Shown: positions 63,664 to 64,000 of the stretch, in pieces
Numbering within the stretch: position 1 is the stretch's first letter
Layout: each line of letters begins with the position of its first letter
Assembly (NCBI GenBank): GCA_023666265.1
Contig: JAMPCH010000001.1
Coordinates: forward strand, 1-64,000
Reading direction: 5' to 3'
Source: Roseburia sp.
GTDB lineage: Bacteria; Bacillota; Clostridia; Oscillospirales; Ruminococcaceae
DNA length: 64,000 nt
Made by a program: the position numbers and the translations under genes
Notes under the pieces: model-generated
Databases searched by the model: none
Seen by the model: only the letters and a program-made list of their open reading frames with translations
Told to the model about the DNA's origin: nothing

Positions 63664-64000
63664 ATGGCTAGAGATGTAACTCTCGAAATGACCCGTAATA
63701 TTGGTATCATGGCTCACATTGACGCAGGGAAGACGACGACGACCGAGCGGATCCTTTTTTATACCGGGATCAACCATAAGATCGGCGAAACGCACGACGG
63801 AAGCGCGACAATGGACTGGATGGAGCAGGAGCAGGAAAGAGGGATCACGATCACCTCGGCCGCGACGACTGCTTACTGGAAAAAGCACAGGATCAATATT
63901 ATCGATACTCCCGGTCACGTTGACTTCACGGTAGAAGTAGAACGTTCGCTGAGAGTTCTTGACGGCTCTGTCACGGTTTTCTGCGCCAAGGGCGGCGTCG
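63664..64000 (+). CDS. fusA: elongation factor G (5' part; runs off the window)
   Basis: The first 112 codons of the translocation GTPase. [20 protein letters not shown] is followed by the P-loop [19 protein letters not shown], the switch I region [20 protein letters not shown] and switch [18 protein letters not shown]. The ATG at 63664 has GGAGG four bases upstream. Third gene of the str operon. Confidence 0.97.
   Translation, partial: MARDVTLEMTRNIGIMAHIDAGKTTTTERILFYTGINHKIGETHDGSATMDWMEQEQERGITITSAATTAYWKKHRINIIDTPGHVDFTVEVERSLRVLDGSVTVFCAKGGV

Overview
The window looks like a chromosomal segment of an anaerobic, low-to-mid-GC Bacillota (class Clostridia, most like the Oscillospiraceae/Ruminococcaceae gut lineages). 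Pointers to this are HPr kinase next to murB-rapZ-whiA-dnaE-pfkA, a cysteine T-box before cysE-cysS, a tetrahydrofolate riboswitch before folT, the NAD-linked dihydroorotate dehydrogenase pair pyrK-pyrD, an anaerobic NrdG activase, and many SigA-type promoters with 17-bp spacers. No rRNA, tRNA or CRISPR array was seen.

Layout. (1) 1-1458, plus strand: the end of what looks like a prophage (tail of an endolysin-like protein, a D12-class adenine methylase, a small Cro/CI-type regulator), closed by a strong terminator. (2) 1.7-15.6 kb, minus strand: a housekeeping block with walJ, a GNAT, dcd, murA, two cyclophilin-type lipoproteins, cysS, cysE behind a Cys T-box, a 42-residue membrane peptide, ruvX, a TSCPD protein, malic enzyme, GNAT, VOC, cytidine-deaminase-like protein, PHP phosphoesterase, a YesL-like membrane protein and an AraC regulator. 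(3) 15.7-20.6 kb, plus: the AraC regulator diverges from a GH51 arabinofuranosidase; then a DUF6171-like protein, a MIF tautomerase, an exported SH3/serine hydrolase and pnuC. (4) 20.7-23.6 kb, minus: a large sensor with an extracytoplasmic propeller and an HD-GYP domain. (5) 23.9-36.1 kb, plus: hprK, PHP protein, ROK kinase, murB, rapZ, whiA, dnaE, pfkA, folT, proC. (6) 36.3-46.1 kb: pyrimidine synthesis (pyrC, pyrF, carA, carB, pyrK, pyrD). (7) 46.3-52.7 kb: ilvB-ilvN-ilvC, comF, two radical-SAM proteins, a cation-efflux protein. (8) 53.3-54.7 kb: a polyprenyl glycosylphosphotransferase. (9) 54.9-64 kb: rpoB, rpoC, rpsL, rpsG and the start of fusA.

The genes are mostly core metabolism and information processing. 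The unusual material is in the spaces between them. Several different palindromic, repeat-like or structured elements sit in 5' leaders or after stop codons: a 178-bp hairpin with 23-bp terminal inverted repeats before the tautomerase gene; a ~105-bp two-hairpin leader present in two 93%-identical copies directly before pnuC and pyrK; an array of seven hairpins with alternative long-range pairings before pfkA; a full-length and an internally deleted copy of a MITE-like element, in opposite orientations, before the sugar transferase gene; and a short motif repeated after three operon ends. These are the best candidates for undescribed biology here.

All calls are from reading the sequence and translations. 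No database search, folding program or alignment program was run.
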